Shown here one piece after another: positions 20,385 through 30,751 of a DNA stretch of 39,269 nucleotides (position 1 is its first letter; each line of letters begins with the position of its first letter). Source of the DNA: Rubrivivax sp. (GTDB taxonomy: Bacteria; Pseudomonadota; Gammaproteobacteria; Burkholderiales; Burkholderiaceae_C); contig JAHECD010000037.1 in NCBI GenBank assembly GCA_024641945.1, positions 1 through 39,269 of the forward strand, given 5' to 3'. The notes under the pieces were generated by a model. The model worked only from the letters and a program-made list of their open reading frames with translations, was not told the DNA's origin and made no database searches. Made by a program: the position numbers and the translations under genes.

Positions 20385-21653
20385 TCAGCGCCCGCGGCGG
20401 CGGACCGATGCCAGGCCGCCGAGACCGGCGAGCCCGCAGAGCATCAACGCCCAGGTTTGCGGTTCGGGGACCGCAGTCGGCTCGACGAACGTGGTGATCG
20501 GCGTCATCGTTCCGGTGAAGCCGCCGACGGCCGCAAACGTGAGGCCGGTGATGAAGGCGGTGGCATCGGCAGGGTCCAGCCCGGCCGACGTCTCGATGCC
20601 GCTGACGCGGAAGGCTCCCACGCCGCCGGCACCGAAGAAAAATTGCGAGCCGTGCGCCAGGCTCACGCTGTGCAGGCCCGCGGTGTCGCTGAAGTCCAGC
20701 GTAAACAGGCCGTCGCCGACGTTCGGCAGCAGCACCGATGCAAAGTTCGGCCCGCTGGCGCCGATCGCATAGTCGTAGCCCGTGGCGACGAGGGGATCGA
20801 TGAAGGTGATGGAGTCCGGCCCGACCGCACCGATGCTGAAGTGGTAGACCCCGTCGGCGGCGATCGTCGGCAGCGCCACATCGCCCGGCACGGTGCCGGT
20901 GAGCGGACGGAAGGCGAAGAACGAATTCGACCGCGCGAGGATCTGCGCATTGTTGTTGCCGAACGGCAACCCGTCGCGGGTCTCGACCACCTGGAAATTG
21001 ATCGTGTAGTTGCCGGCGGACGACAGCGCCAGGCCTGACGATAGCGTTGCGGGCAGCGTGTACGAGGTCGAACCCGGCGCGATAGCGACGGAATGGATGA
21101 CGTCGGGCAACGCCGTGCCGGGCCGCAAGAGATTCTTGTCGTAGACGTTGATCCGGAATCCGTCGGGCACCAGCCCACCGGGAAGCTCCCACGAGATCGT
21201 CGGCGTCAAGCCGCCACCGGACAGCGTGACCGACTGGGCAAACGGAATCGCGGTCTCGGCGCCGGCGAGTGTCGGCGTGGCCACGGTGAGGCTTTCGGCG
21301 CCGCGCCGGAAGGTGAGGTCCCACGAGCCCAGGCGGCCGGCGTTGTAGCCCGTCGCGTTCGCGCAGAAATTCGGATTGACCGTCAAGGCACCGCAGGGTC
21401 CCGCCGGGCTCACGAAGCCCGTCGGGGCGTAGGTTGCGCCGACCGTCGCGCCGACCGAGCCGCCCGCGATATTGGCGCCGTACTGGATGCGCTCGCCGGC
21501 CCCGATGCCGACGTCGTTCGCCCCGCGCGAGTCGCGGAAGATGTTGAGTGTGCCGGGCACCAGCGATATCGCCTGGGCCTCGGCCAGCGCAGGCGCGAGC
21601 GCGACCAGCGCCAATGCAAAGCCAGCGAGCGGAAAGCGACGGATTGCGGGCAT
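20385..21653 (-). CDS. PEP-CTERM exported protein
   Basis: The 422-residue protein has an N-terminal signal peptide (MPAIRRFPLAGFALALVALA, cleavage after AEA), a long beta-rich low-charge region with many Gly, Thr and Ser residues, and a C-terminal PEP-CTERM sorting tail: VPEPQTWALM, a hydrophobic helix and the basic end RRRGR. Such proteins are processed by an exosortase, usually in bacteria making extracellular polysaccharide; the exosortase is not in this window. The start at 21653 is supported by GGAG upstream. A palindrome lies 31 bp before it. Its role beyond the surface is unknown. Confidence 0.88.
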   Translation of the reverse strand: MPAIRRFPLAGFALALVALAPALAEAQAISLVPGTLNIFRDSRGANDVGIGAGERIQYGANIAGGSVGATVGATYAPTGFVSPAGPCGALTVNPNFCANATGYNAGRLGSWDLTFRRGAESLTVATPTLAGAETAIPFAQSVTLSGGGLTPTISWELPGGLVPDGFRINVYDKNLLRPGTALPDVIHSVAIAPGSTSYTLPATLSSGLALSSAGNYTINFQVVETRDGLPFGNNNAQILARSNSFFAFRPLTGTVPGDVALPTIAADGVYHFSIGAVGPDSITFIDPLVATGYDYAIGASGPNFASVLLPNVGDGLFTLDFSDTAGLHSVSLAHGSQFFFGAGGVGAFRVSGIETSAGLDPADATAFITGLTFAAVGGFTGTMTPITTFVEPTAVPEPQTWALMLCGLAGLGGLASVRRRGR

Positions 21654-21683
21654 GGACGACTCCGGACAAGGGTGGGAATCGTG

Positions 21684-21698
21684 TTGTACGCCGTACAA
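21684..21698. promoter_or_regulatory. Perfect 15-bp palindrome upstream of the PEP-CTERM gene
   Basis: TTGTACG-C-CGTACAA is a perfect inverted repeat with a one-base centre, 31 bp upstream of the PEP-CTERM ATG. The size and position suit a dimeric repressor or activator site. It adjoins the terminator of the upstream GNAT gene, so part of it could belong to that structure. Confidence 0.45.
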
Positions 21699-21733
21699 AC
21701 AAAGGCGCCATCCCCAAGACAGTGGACGGCGCC
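21694..21733 (-). terminator. Probable terminator after the GNAT gene
   Basis: On the minus strand the stem GGCGCCGTCC/GGATGGCGCC (21704-21713 with 21724-21733, one mismatch) has a 10-nt loop and is followed by TTTGTTTG. It lies 18 bp past the GNAT stop and before the PEP-CTERM gene. Confidence 0.65.
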
Positions 21734-21751
21734 GGACCGCGCTGCTTCAAC

Positions 21752-22267
21752 TCAATAGTGCGACGTTCCGCCGTCCAGATCGACCTTCAGGTAGTGCGCA
21801 CCCGGGATCGGGTTGAAGTAATACGGCGGGATTTCCTCGAACCCGAGCGTTTCGTAGAGCCCCCGAGCCGCCTCCATGTCGTCCAGCGTATCGAGCAGCA
21901 TCGACGAATAGCCGGCCTCGATGGCGCGGTCGATCAGCGCCTGCGCGATCACGCGCCCGAGACCGAAGCGGCGGAAGGCGCGCCGCACGTAGAGGCGCTT
22001 CATCTCGCAGGCATTCGGGTAGTCCACGTCGACCAGCGCACGCAAGCCGCCGCAGCCCGCCAGCTCGCCGTCCACGTAGGCCAGCAGCAGCACACCGGTC
22101 GGCCCCGCGTAGTCGCCCGGCAGGCCCGCCAACTCGTCCTCGAAATTCTGGAAACACAGATCCACACCGAGCTGCTGCGCATAGTCGCGGAAGATCGCGC
22201 GGGTGTCGTCCAGCGCCGCCATCGTTTGCGGCACGACGAGCTCGATCAGGGGCTGTGCCTCGCTCAT
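21752..22267 (-). CDS. GNAT family N-acetyltransferase
   Basis: This is a 171-residue single-domain GNAT protein. Motif A, which binds acetyl-CoA, is seen as MKRLYVRRAFRRFGLGRVIA (R-R-F-G-L-G loop), followed by the LLDTLDDMEAARGLYETLGF segment typical of the fold and the ending IPGAHYLKVDL. The acceptor is unknown. It is 40 bp downstream of the cytochrome b gene and probably shares its transcript. Confidence 0.88.
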   Translation of the reverse strand: MSEAQPLIELVVPQTMAALDDTRAIFRDYAQQLGVDLCFQNFEDELAGLPGDYAGPTGVLLLAYVDGELAGCGGLRALVDVDYPNACEMKRLYVRRAFRRFGLGRVIAQALIDRAIEAGYSSMLLDTLDDMEAARGLYETLGFEEIPPYYFNPIPGAHYLKVDLDGGTSHY

Positions 22268-22307
22268 CCGTCGCCGGCCGGCGGCCGCGGCGCAAGGGGC
22301 CTCAACA

Positions 22308-23024
22308 TCACCCGCCGAGCCCCACGATGTAGGTGACCAGCGCGGCGCAGCCCGCGATCAACGCCACCGCGGCGGCCCGCGTCGCCACGTCGTCCCGCGA
22401 CGGCGGCGTCGCCGCCGGCAGCAGCTTGTCGCCATGCAGCATCGGCCGAAGCAGGTCGTTCTTCTTGCGCCTGAGGTAGAAGACGATCGCCCCGATGTGC
22501 AGCGCGACCAGCGTGATGAGCCCGTACTGGCCCAGCGTCTTGTGCCAACTCGTGGCCGCGCTCGCTACCGTGCCGCTGACAAAGCGGTTGAGCGGACCGG
22601 TGTTGGCGATCTCGTCGTCGGCCACCAGGCCGGTGGCCACCTGCGCGGCCAGCAGGCCAAGCAGGGCCACTACCGAAAGCGCACCCAGCGGGTTATGCCC
22701 GACGTCGACCCATTCATCGGGAGCGTGTTCGCCGCGCAGGTAACGCCATGTGGCGCCGGGGCCGCGCACGAAAGTCCCGAATCGTGACCACCGGCCCCCG
22801 ACGAAGCCCCACACCAGCCTGAACATGAGCAGGGCGAAGACCACGTAACCCAGCCGGAAATGCCATGCGGCCGCATTGCCCCCAATCTTGGCCGTGACCA
22901 CCGAGCCCACGACACAGACGGCCAGCACCCAGTGGAACAGGCGCGTGGGCAAGTCCCACACACGCACCGGGCGGGCCTCCACCACCCGCCCGTCGTCGCG
23001 GGCACCGTCGGGAATTGCGCTCAT
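22308..23024 (-). CDS. Cytochrome b561-family membrane protein
   Basis: The 238-residue protein has at least four hydrophobic helices plus a hydrophobic C-terminal segment. Candidate haem-ligand histidines lie in PTRLFHWVLAV, AAWHFRLGYVVFA, SWHKTLGQY and VALHIGAIVFYLRR, the pattern of diheme b-type cytochromes of the b561/Ni,Fe-hydrogenase cytochrome b group. It would pass electrons between quinol and a periplasmic partner. The divergent cytochrome c' gene 170 bp away is the obvious candidate partner. Confidence 0.87.
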   Translation of the reverse strand: MSAIPDGARDDGRVVEARPVRVWDLPTRLFHWVLAVCVVGSVVTAKIGGNAAAWHFRLGYVVFALLMFRLVWGFVGGRWSRFGTFVRGPGATWRYLRGEHAPDEWVDVGHNPLGALSVVALLGLLAAQVATGLVADDEIANTGPLNRFVSGTVASAATSWHKTLGQYGLITLVALHIGAIVFYLRRKKNDLLRPMLHGDKLLPAATPPSRDDVATRAAAVALIAGCAALVTYIVGLGG

Positions 23025-23194
23025 GCCCGTACGATATCGCGAACCGTCGGCCGTCGCCGCCCGCTTCTACCGCGCCAGACCGGAGGGAATAAATCCTGCT
23101 TCCGCGGTGTTTACCGGGCAGCACGGCAGGCGGGCGCATGGGCACCGGCACGGCCGTGCACACTTTTCATCGAACCAATCCACAGGAGTCCTGA

Positions 23195-23656
23195 ATGAAC
23201 ATGAACCGTCTTGCAACCTTCGTGCTGGCCGCGGCCGGCCTTGGCGTCGCCCTGCCGGCGTCGGCCCAGTTCGCGAAGCCCGAGGATGCGGTGAAGTACC
23301 GCAAGGCCGCCATGACCGTGATGGGCGCGCACTTCGGCCGCATCGGCGCGATGGCGCAGGGCAAGGCGCCCTTCGACGCTGCCACGGCGGCCTCCAACGC
23401 CGAAGTCGTCCTGACGATGTCCAAGCTGCCGTTCGTCGGGTTCGTCGACGGCACGTCGAGCACGGACAAGGGTGGCGCCAAGGCGGCGATCTGGACCGAC
23501 CGCGCCAAGTTCGACGAAGGTGCGAAGAAGATGCAGGACGAGGTGGTCAAGCTCGCCGCCGCGTCCAAGACGGGCAGCCTCGACCAGCTCAAGGCCGCCG
23601 CGGGCGATGTCGGCAAGACCTGCAAGGGGTGCCACGACGATTTCCGCAACCAATAA
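23195..23656 (+). CDS. Cytochrome c'
   Basis: The 153-residue protein has a cleaved signal peptide (ending LPASAQ), a four-helix bundle and a C-terminal haem site CKGCH at 143-147 close to the end, the hallmark of cytochrome c'. These periplasmic proteins bind NO or CO and may protect against nitrosative stress. AGGAG lies seven bases before the ATG. It stands alone on the plus strand with a clear terminator, divergent from the cytochrome b gene. Confidence 0.93.
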   Translation: MNMNRLATFVLAAAGLGVALPASAQFAKPEDAVKYRKAAMTVMGAHFGRIGAMAQGKAPFDAATAASNAEVVLTMSKLPFVGFVDGTSSTDKGGAKAAIWTDRAKFDEGAKKMQDEVVKLAAASKTGSLDQLKAAAGDVGKTCKGCHDDFRNQ

Positions 23657-23686
23657 GCCGCGCCGCGGCGCGAGCCGAACCATCCA

Positions 23687-23715
23687 GGGCCCGCATCGTC
23701 GGGCCCTTTTCTCTT
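23687..23715 (+). terminator. Intrinsic terminator after cytochrome c'
   Basis: The stem GGGCCCG (23687-23693) pairs with CGGGCCC (23700-23706) around a CATCGT loop, followed by TTTTCTCTT. It lies 30 bp past the stop codon. Confidence 0.88.
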
Positions 23716-23740
23716 GGCAACCACGGAGCACGGTGCAGCG

Positions 23741-25756
<2,016 letters not shown>

Positions 25757-25938
25757 GGCAGGCTCCAATCGAAGTGGCGGCAAGAAGTTCGGATCGAACC
25801 CGTGATACGTCGCACCGGCTCGGGCGGGGTGAAAACCCGCCGCCGAAATTTCCACCCATCGCGTCACCCCATTCGCGCGCGCGCCACGTACAACGCCTGT
25901 GAGCCCGTCCATGAGGCAGACTCGATTCAGGATCCGTC
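25757..25938. promoter_or_regulatory. Divergent promoter region of the beta-propeller and sigma factor genes
   Basis: This 182-bp gap serves both directions. A hairpin (GGCGGG with CCCGCC around GTGAAAA, 25823-25841) is followed by GAAATTTCC. I found no convincing ECF-type -35/-10 pair by eye. Confidence 0.3.
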
Positions 25939-26562
25939 ATGCCCGCAATCGAAACCACCGACGACGAACTGATGGCCGCGTACGCACGCGGCGACGTGGC
26001 GGCGTTCGAGCGCCTGTACGAACGCCACCAGTCGGCGCTGTACCGCTTCGTGAGGCGCATGGTCGGGGTGGCCCTGGCCGCGCAGGCCGACGAGGTCTTC
26101 CAGGACACCTGGCTGCGCGTGGTGCACTCGCGCGACCGGTGGGCCCCGCAAGGCGCGACGTTCCGCACCTGGCTGTTCACGCTTGCGCACCACCGGGCGA
26201 TCGACCTCCACCGGCGCAGCGGCCGCGAGGTCTCGATCGATGGCCACGACGACGATGGCGACGGACCTTGGCAGCCGGACGGCGCGGCGTGGCAACACTG
26301 GCCGGCGCCACCATCCAGCGAGCCCGACGGCGCCGAACTCGCCTTCTGGCGCCGTGCCGGCGAGCGCCTGCTCGATTGCCTGGAACAACTGCCGCTGCCG
26401 CAGCGCAGCGCATTTCTGCTGCATCACGACGACGGCCTGCCGCTGAACGACGTAGCGCGCGCCCTCGAGGTCGGTTTCGAGACCGCAAAAACAAGGCTTC
26501 GTTACGCCATGAGCAAACTGCGCACCTGCATGGGCGCGTACCTCGCGCCGGAGGCCCGATGA
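25939..26562 (+). CDS. ECF-type RNA polymerase sigma factor
   Basis: This 207-residue group-4 sigma-70 protein has region 2 at about 10-85 (DVAAFERLYERHQSALYRFV, ADEVFQDTWLRVV, TFRTWLFTLAHHRAID) and region 4 at about 140-198 (CLEQLPLPQRSAFLLHHDDGLPLNDVA, then TAKTRLRYAMSKLR). A His/Asp/Gly-rich linker of about 45 residues joins them. Its stop overlaps the start of the membrane protein downstream (ATGA), the usual arrangement for a sigma/anti-sigma pair. Confidence 0.92.
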   Translation: MPAIETTDDELMAAYARGDVAAFERLYERHQSALYRFVRRMVGVALAAQADEVFQDTWLRVVHSRDRWAPQGATFRTWLFTLAHHRAIDLHRRSGREVSIDGHDDDGDGPWQPDGAAWQHWPAPPSSEPDGAELAFWRRAGERLLDCLEQLPLPQRSAFLLHHDDGLPLNDVARALEVGFETAKTRLRYAMSKLRTCMGAYLAPEAR

Positions 26563-27656
26563 GTCCACCGCCCGACCCCTGGCTGCAAGGCGCGCTGCGC
26601 CATGCCCCCGATCGCGATACCGACGTTCCCGCCGCCGTGCGCGACACGATCCTGCGCGAAGCGCGGCGGCATGCCGCCGCCACGCCTGCAGCGCGCGGAC
26701 GCTGGCGGCGCTGGTTCTCGGCCTGGAGCCAGCCACAGCGGCTCGGTTACTCCGGCGCTCTCGCAGCGGTGTGGGTGGCCGGCGTCTGGGGCCTGAACGG
26801 TCTCGACGAAGAAGCGCGCAAGACGCCGTTGCAAGACCGGCCCGCGGCGGCCGAGATCGCGCCCCGCCCTACCGTGGTGGATCGCATGGCCGATGCCGCC
26901 GACACGGCCGCCCAGCCGGCAGCGCCACCACCGGCCCCGAGGCCCTCGCCAAGCGTCGCAGCGCCGCCGCCTGCCGCCGAACCGCGTGCAAGTCGCTCGC
27001 CGGACGCTCGTGCGGCACTGCCGTCCCGTGTTGCGGCACCCGAAATGGCAGCCCCCGCCGCGCCGCCGCCGGCGGCGCCGCCGGCCCAAGCCTTGCGGCC
27101 GGGCCATGCCGAGCCATCGACACCTGCGGCGCCCGCACTTGCACCGGCGCGCGAAGAGGCGTCGATGAACGATGCCCATGTCGCGTCCACGACCGCACGG
27201 CCCGAGGTGGCGCCAGGAATGGCGCCGCCTGCATCCGGGCCCCCGGCATGGGGCAACGCCTCCGCAGTCCGGCAAGCTGCGCCGCTCCCATCGTCCGTGC
27301 TCGGCGCCACGACGCTCTCGAAAGTCTCGTTGGACCCGATGAGCATGCTTCTGCGCCGCCTGGATGGATCCGCGCATCCACGCTGGGCGACACCCGGTTA
27401 CGACGGGCCTGATGGTGCTGTGCAACGGGCCTGGCTCGAGCGACTGCGCGGCGCGGCGGCGGGCCGTTGGGTGCCCGCGCGCGAGGCCCCACCGCAAGCG
27501 CCGGGCCTGAAGATCCTCGACGACCGGGGCACGATCGCCACCGTCTGGATCCTGCCGGCCGGCCAGGTGCGGCTCGACGCGGACAGCGGGTCCTGGCTCG
27601 CGCCACTGCGCGAGGCCACCATCGACGAACTCGAAAGCGCGCGCGCCCGCTGGTAA
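26559..27656 (+). CDS. Putative anti-sigma factor, single-pass membrane protein
   Basis: The 365-residue protein has a short basic cytoplasmic N-terminus (1-60), one membrane helix (about 62-81), a Pro/Ala-rich linker of well over 100 residues and a compact C-terminal domain (MSMLLRRLDGSAHPRW, KILDDRGTIATVWILPAGQV) expected in the periplasm. The start overlaps the sigma stop by 4 bp and has GGAGG upstream. The coupling and topology indicate an anti-sigma factor, but the N-terminus lacks the HxxxCxxC zinc motif, so this is inference. The C-terminal domain may be the signal sensor. Confidence 0.6.
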   Translation: MSPPPDPWLQGALRHAPDRDTDVPAAVRDTILREARRHAAATPAARGRWRRWFSAWSQPQRLGYSGALAAVWVAGVWGLNGLDEEARKTPLQDRPAAAEIAPRPTVVDRMADAADTAAQPAAPPPAPRPSPSVAAPPPAAEPRASRSPDARAALPSRVAAPEMAAPAAPPPAAPPAQALRPGHAEPSTPAAPALAPAREEASMNDAHVASTTARPEVAPGMAPPASGPPAWGNASAVRQAAPLPSSVLGATTLSKVSLDPMSMLLRRLDGSAHPRWATPGYDGPDGAVQRAWLERLRGAAAGRWVPAREAPPQAPGLKILDDRGTIATVWILPAGQVRLDADSGSWLAPLREATIDELESARARW

Positions 27657-27847
27657 TTGCCGACGGCGAGGACGCCCGATTGCGGGGGTCAGGTACACAC
27701 GCACGTGCACCAAGTCACGCGCGCAATCGCCGTCGTCGTGCGCAGGCGGTTGCCGGCCTCATGCGGGCACGGCGGCAGGGAATAATCACGACACCGCCCA
27801 TCAATTCCGCTTGCGAAGGCCCGCGCCCCACGCCAGAGAATGGTTCG

Positions 27848-28510
27848 ATGTCCAGTTCCCTGATCGATTTCGAAGAAGACGTCGAGATTTCGACGCCAGC
27901 ACGCAAGTCGCCGGGCACGGCGCTCGTCGTGGCCCAAACCGACCCCGTGCGCCCTCCGGGTCCTACACCCGTGGCTCCCTCCATGTCCAAGAACAGCCCG
28001 CCCGTTCCACCGATCAGACGACCCTTGCAGGCCCGGCCGAGGCCGCCGCAAGAGGTGCGGCGGCGCCTGTCTGCCCGCGCGCTGCTGCATGGGAGCCCGT
28101 TTGCATCGCGACCTGACCTACGCGGCCGCAGCGCCTCGCACATCGACAAGCGCACCGCAACGGTCGCCGTGCTGGCATCGGCGGCGGTGGTCCTCGGCGT
28201 GTTGGCTTGGCAGCAGCTGCGTCGGCCGAAGCCGATCGAGCTGCTGTCGAAAATCGTCAGCGTCGAGCCGGCTCGCGCAGCAAGAGGGGTGCCTCATGTG
28301 CCGCAGGCGCCGGCGCGCACGGTGCCGGCCGTGGCGCCGCTGACGGTTCAGATGGCCACCGGCGCGGCAGAGTCCGTACCGGCCGCCGCCACGCTGGCTG
28401 TGGCCAGTCACACCGGGACAGCAGCACCCCTGGCAGGGCCCCGACCGCGCTTGCGCCTCGATGCAGCCGCGTGGCCGGCGCGCGGCGCGGCAACCCCGAA
28501 AGCGCCCTGA
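27848..28510 (+). CDS. Proline-rich single-span membrane protein, unknown function
   Basis: The 220-residue frame from ATG 27848 has an acidic start (SSLIDFEEDVEIS), a Pro/Arg-rich stretch, one membrane helix (TATVAVLASAAVVLGVLAW, about 104-122) and an Ala/Pro-rich tail. AGAGAA precedes the ATG at a plausible distance. I recognise no domain. It follows the anti-sigma gene by 191 bp on the same strand. Compositional bias makes coding status less certain than for its neighbours. Confidence 0.5.
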   Translation: MSSSLIDFEEDVEISTPARKSPGTALVVAQTDPVRPPGPTPVAPSMSKNSPPVPPIRRPLQARPRPPQEVRRRLSARALLHGSPFASRPDLRGRSASHIDKRTATVAVLASAAVVLGVLAWQQLRRPKPIELLSKIVSVEPARAARGVPHVPQAPARTVPAVAPLTVQMATGAAESVPAAATLAVASHTGTAAPLAGPRPRLRLDAAAWPARGAATPKAP

Positions 28511-28516
28511 CGCTCG

Positions 28517-28533
28517 CGCCCCGCATCGGGGCG
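28517..28533. terminator. Hairpin between convergent genes
   Basis: CGCCCCG-CAT-CGGGGCG forms a 7-bp stem with a 3-nt loop between the stops of the proline-rich gene and alaX. No clear T-run flanks it on either strand, so termination is only suggested. Confidence 0.4.
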
Positions 28534-28539
28534 GCAGCT

Positions 28540-29265
28540 TCAGCCTGAGGCGGACCCGGCAAAGCCGAGCACGACCCTGCGGGTCATGGCGCTCTTCTTT
28601 TCGATCTTGGTGACGATGACGGGGCCGACCTCGGCCGTATTGGACACGTGCGTGCCGCCGCAGGGCTGCAGGTCCACACCGTCGATCTCGAGCACGCGCA
28701 CACGACCCAACCCGCGCGGAGGCTGCACGCTCATGCTGCGCACGAGCTGCGGGTTGGCGTCCAGTTCGGCCTCGCTGATCCAGCGATGGCGCACCGCATG
28801 CCCCTCGGCCACGAGACGCGCAATGCCCGCGGTGAGGGCTTCCTTGTCGAGTGGCGCGGCCATGTGGAAATCCAGTCGCGCGTAGCCGGCCGTGATGCTG
28901 CAACCGTCCACCGGGTGCGGCACCAACGCACACAGCAGATGCGTCGCGGTGTGGAACCGCATGTGCGCTTGCCGCCGAGCGGCATCGATGCAGGCGATCA
29001 CCGGCGTCCCCGGCACCAGCAGGGCCGCTTCGTCCGCAGACGCCAGCAAGTGCAGGATCTCCCCCGGTTGCGCGCCCTTTCGGGTGTCCGCCACCGCGAG
29101 TTCGCGTCCGTCGGCCAGCACCAGCACGCCGGCGTCGCCAGCCTGCCCCCCACCGAGCGGATAGAACACGGTGCGATCGAGCACGACACCTTGTTCGCCG
29201 CAAGACAGGACAACGGCCGGGCATTCCAGCAGGCGCGCATCTTCTCGAAAGAGTTCTTCGGTCAT
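28540..29265 (-). CDS. alaX: Alanyl-tRNA editing protein AlaX
   Basis: This 241-residue free-standing AlaRS editing domain has the N-terminal FYPLGGGQAGD segment and the zinc ligands HTATH (H105, H109) and CGGTH (C202, H206). It removes Ser or Gly wrongly attached to tRNA-Ala. It is the last gene of a five-gene operon. Its ATG overlaps the stop of the glyoxalase-like gene (29262-29265), so it is translationally coupled. Finding it behind an exporter, an aminotransferase and a PhzF protein suggests protection against an amino acid made or handled by the same operon. Confidence 0.92.
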   Translation of the reverse strand: MTEELFREDARLLECPAVVLSCGEQGVVLDRTVFYPLGGGQAGDAGVLVLADGRELAVADTRKGAQPGEILHLLASADEAALLVPGTPVIACIDAARRQAHMRFHTATHLLCALVPHPVDGCSITAGYARLDFHMAAPLDKEALTAGIARLVAEGHAVRHRWISEAELDANPQLVRSMSVQPPRGLGRVRVLEIDGVDLQPCGGTHVSNTAEVGPVIVTKIEKKSAMTRRVVLGFAGSASG

Positions 29266-29927
29266 CGGGACTCCAGCGTCACATCGCCGCGCGGGGTGGA
29301 CAAGGTAGCACGCAGCGAGGGGGGTCCCCCGTGCCGAATGTCGACACCCGGCAGCCGGAGCAGGCCCGCGACGTCGGCCCCCAGCCCGTCCAGCGTCAGA
29401 CTTTGCAGGGTCACGCCTGACGCCGCCATCGTGTCGGCCGGGTGGCGGTCGCCCCACTGGATCAGCGTCGGCAACGCGCCACCCTGGTCGAGCGTGCCGT
29501 CGGACCGCACCAGGATCTGCCACGAGAGCAGGCCCTGCGGCGTGTCGCGTGAGGCCCGCAGCGGCTCGCCGGGCCGGAAACCCAAACGCCGGAGCACACC
29601 GCGATGCCCGTCGAGATTCGAGGTGCGTGCGACGAAATGGATCAGACGCGGACCGTCATCGCGCAGGCTCGCCCGAAGGGTCGGGTCATCGAGGCCGAAC
29701 CAGCGTGCGCGGCCCGGGGGCGGCGCGCCTGGATCGACCGCAATGATCTCGAGGTAGGCGCGCGGGAAGGCCGCCGTCCCGATATTCAACAGCCGGTTGT
29801 GCGTACCCATCAGCGCATGCCGGCCGCCGGGTCCGGGCGAGACGCCCAGCGTAAGTTCGCACCACGCTGCGCCAGCCTCGAGGGTGTGCGCGGCGACGAT
29901 CAGGTGATCGACCTCGATCGGATTCAC
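29262..29927 (-). CDS. Glyoxalase-like (VOC superfamily) protein
   Basis: The 221-residue protein has the pattern of the glyoxalase-like domain: VDHLIVAAHTLEAGAAW, the THNRLLNIG turn, AYLEIIAVDP and LIHFVART, then a second, shorter half. Function is unknown. The start is a GTG (29927) overlapping the phzF-like stop as GTGA; no ATG fits. The stop overlaps the alaX ATG. It is thus the middle link of a fully overlapping operon. Confidence 0.8.
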   Translation of the reverse strand: MNPIEVDHLIVAAHTLEAGAAWCELTLGVSPGPGGRHALMGTHNRLLNIGTAAFPRAYLEIIAVDPGAPPPGRARWFGLDDPTLRASLRDDGPRLIHFVARTSNLDGHRGVLRRLGFRPGEPLRASRDTPQGLLSWQILVRSDGTLDQGGALPTLIQWGDRHPADTMAASGVTLQSLTLDGLGADVAGLLRLPGVDIRHGGPPSLRATLSTPRGDVTLESR

Positions 29928-30751
29928 AACCCGACCCGGCCCTCGATGCAACCTGCCACATCGCCACCGATCCAGACCGTGGCCCCCTCGCGCTGCACGT
30001 ACACGCGCCCGGCGCGGCCGAGCGCGGTGCCTTGCGCGGCCACGTAAGAAGGCGGCAGCACGCCTGCCGACGTGAGCCACTGGGCAAGGCCGGCATTCAG
30101 GCTGCCGGTGACGGGATCCTCGTTGACGCCGTGCGTGGGCACGAAGGCCCGCACCTCGATCTGCGCCTCGCCCTCACAGGGTGCGAAAACGCCGACCTCG
30201 AGCTCGCCCATCGCTGCGAAGTCGGGCCTCAGCGCGAGCACCTCGTCGCGCGAACGCAGCATCACCGCCACCCAGCTCGGCCCGTTGACGAGCCATTGCG
30301 AGCCGACGATCGCCGCTCGCTCGATGCGCAGCGCGCCGGCGATGCGTGCCAGCGTGGCGTCGTCCGCTTCGCCACTGCGTCTGAGCGGCGGCGCCGCGAA
30401 CGCGAGCCGGCCGTCGGCCTGCCGCACCGGCACCAGGCCGACGCCACACTGCTGCACCACCTGCCCCGCCGACTTCGGCACGCCGCCGGCGGCGAGCCAC
30501 GCATGGCAGCTCCCCAGCGTGGGGTGGCCGGCAAACGGCAGCTCGCGGTCGGGCGTGAAGATGCGCACGCGGTAGTCGGCCGCCGGGTCGGTGGGCGGCA
30601 GCAGGAAGGTCGTCTCGGACAGGTGGGTCCAGCGCGCGAAGTCGGCCATGCGGTCGTCGCTCAGGCCATCGGCGTCGTGCACCACGGCGAGCGGGTTGCC
30701 CTTGAGCGCCACGGCCGTGAAGACGTCGAGTTGATGGAAGCGTCGGTTCAT
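29924..30751 (-). CDS. PhzF-family isomerase
   Basis: The 275-residue protein starts RRFHQLDVFTAVALKGNPLA, the PhzF signature, with the catalytic Glu at 46 (THLSETTFLL) and the matching second-half motifs RIFTPDRELPFAGHPTLG and VNEDPVTGSLNAGL. PhzF proteins isomerise or epimerise small carboxylates such as dihydro-hydroxyanthranilate; substrates of most members are unknown. The ATG at 30751 overlaps the aminotransferase stop (30748). The preceding frame is open but non-coding. Confidence 0.92.
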   Translation of the reverse strand: MNRRFHQLDVFTAVALKGNPLAVVHDADGLSDDRMADFARWTHLSETTFLLPPTDPAADYRVRIFTPDRELPFAGHPTLGSCHAWLAAGGVPKSAGQVVQQCGVGLVPVRQADGRLAFAAPPLRRSGEADDATLARIAGALRIERAAIVGSQWLVNGPSWVAVMLRSRDEVLALRPDFAAMGELEVGVFAPCEGEAQIEVRAFVPTHGVNEDPVTGSLNAGLAQWLTSAGVLPPSYVAAQGTALGRAGRVYVQREGATVWIGGDVAGCIEGRVGL

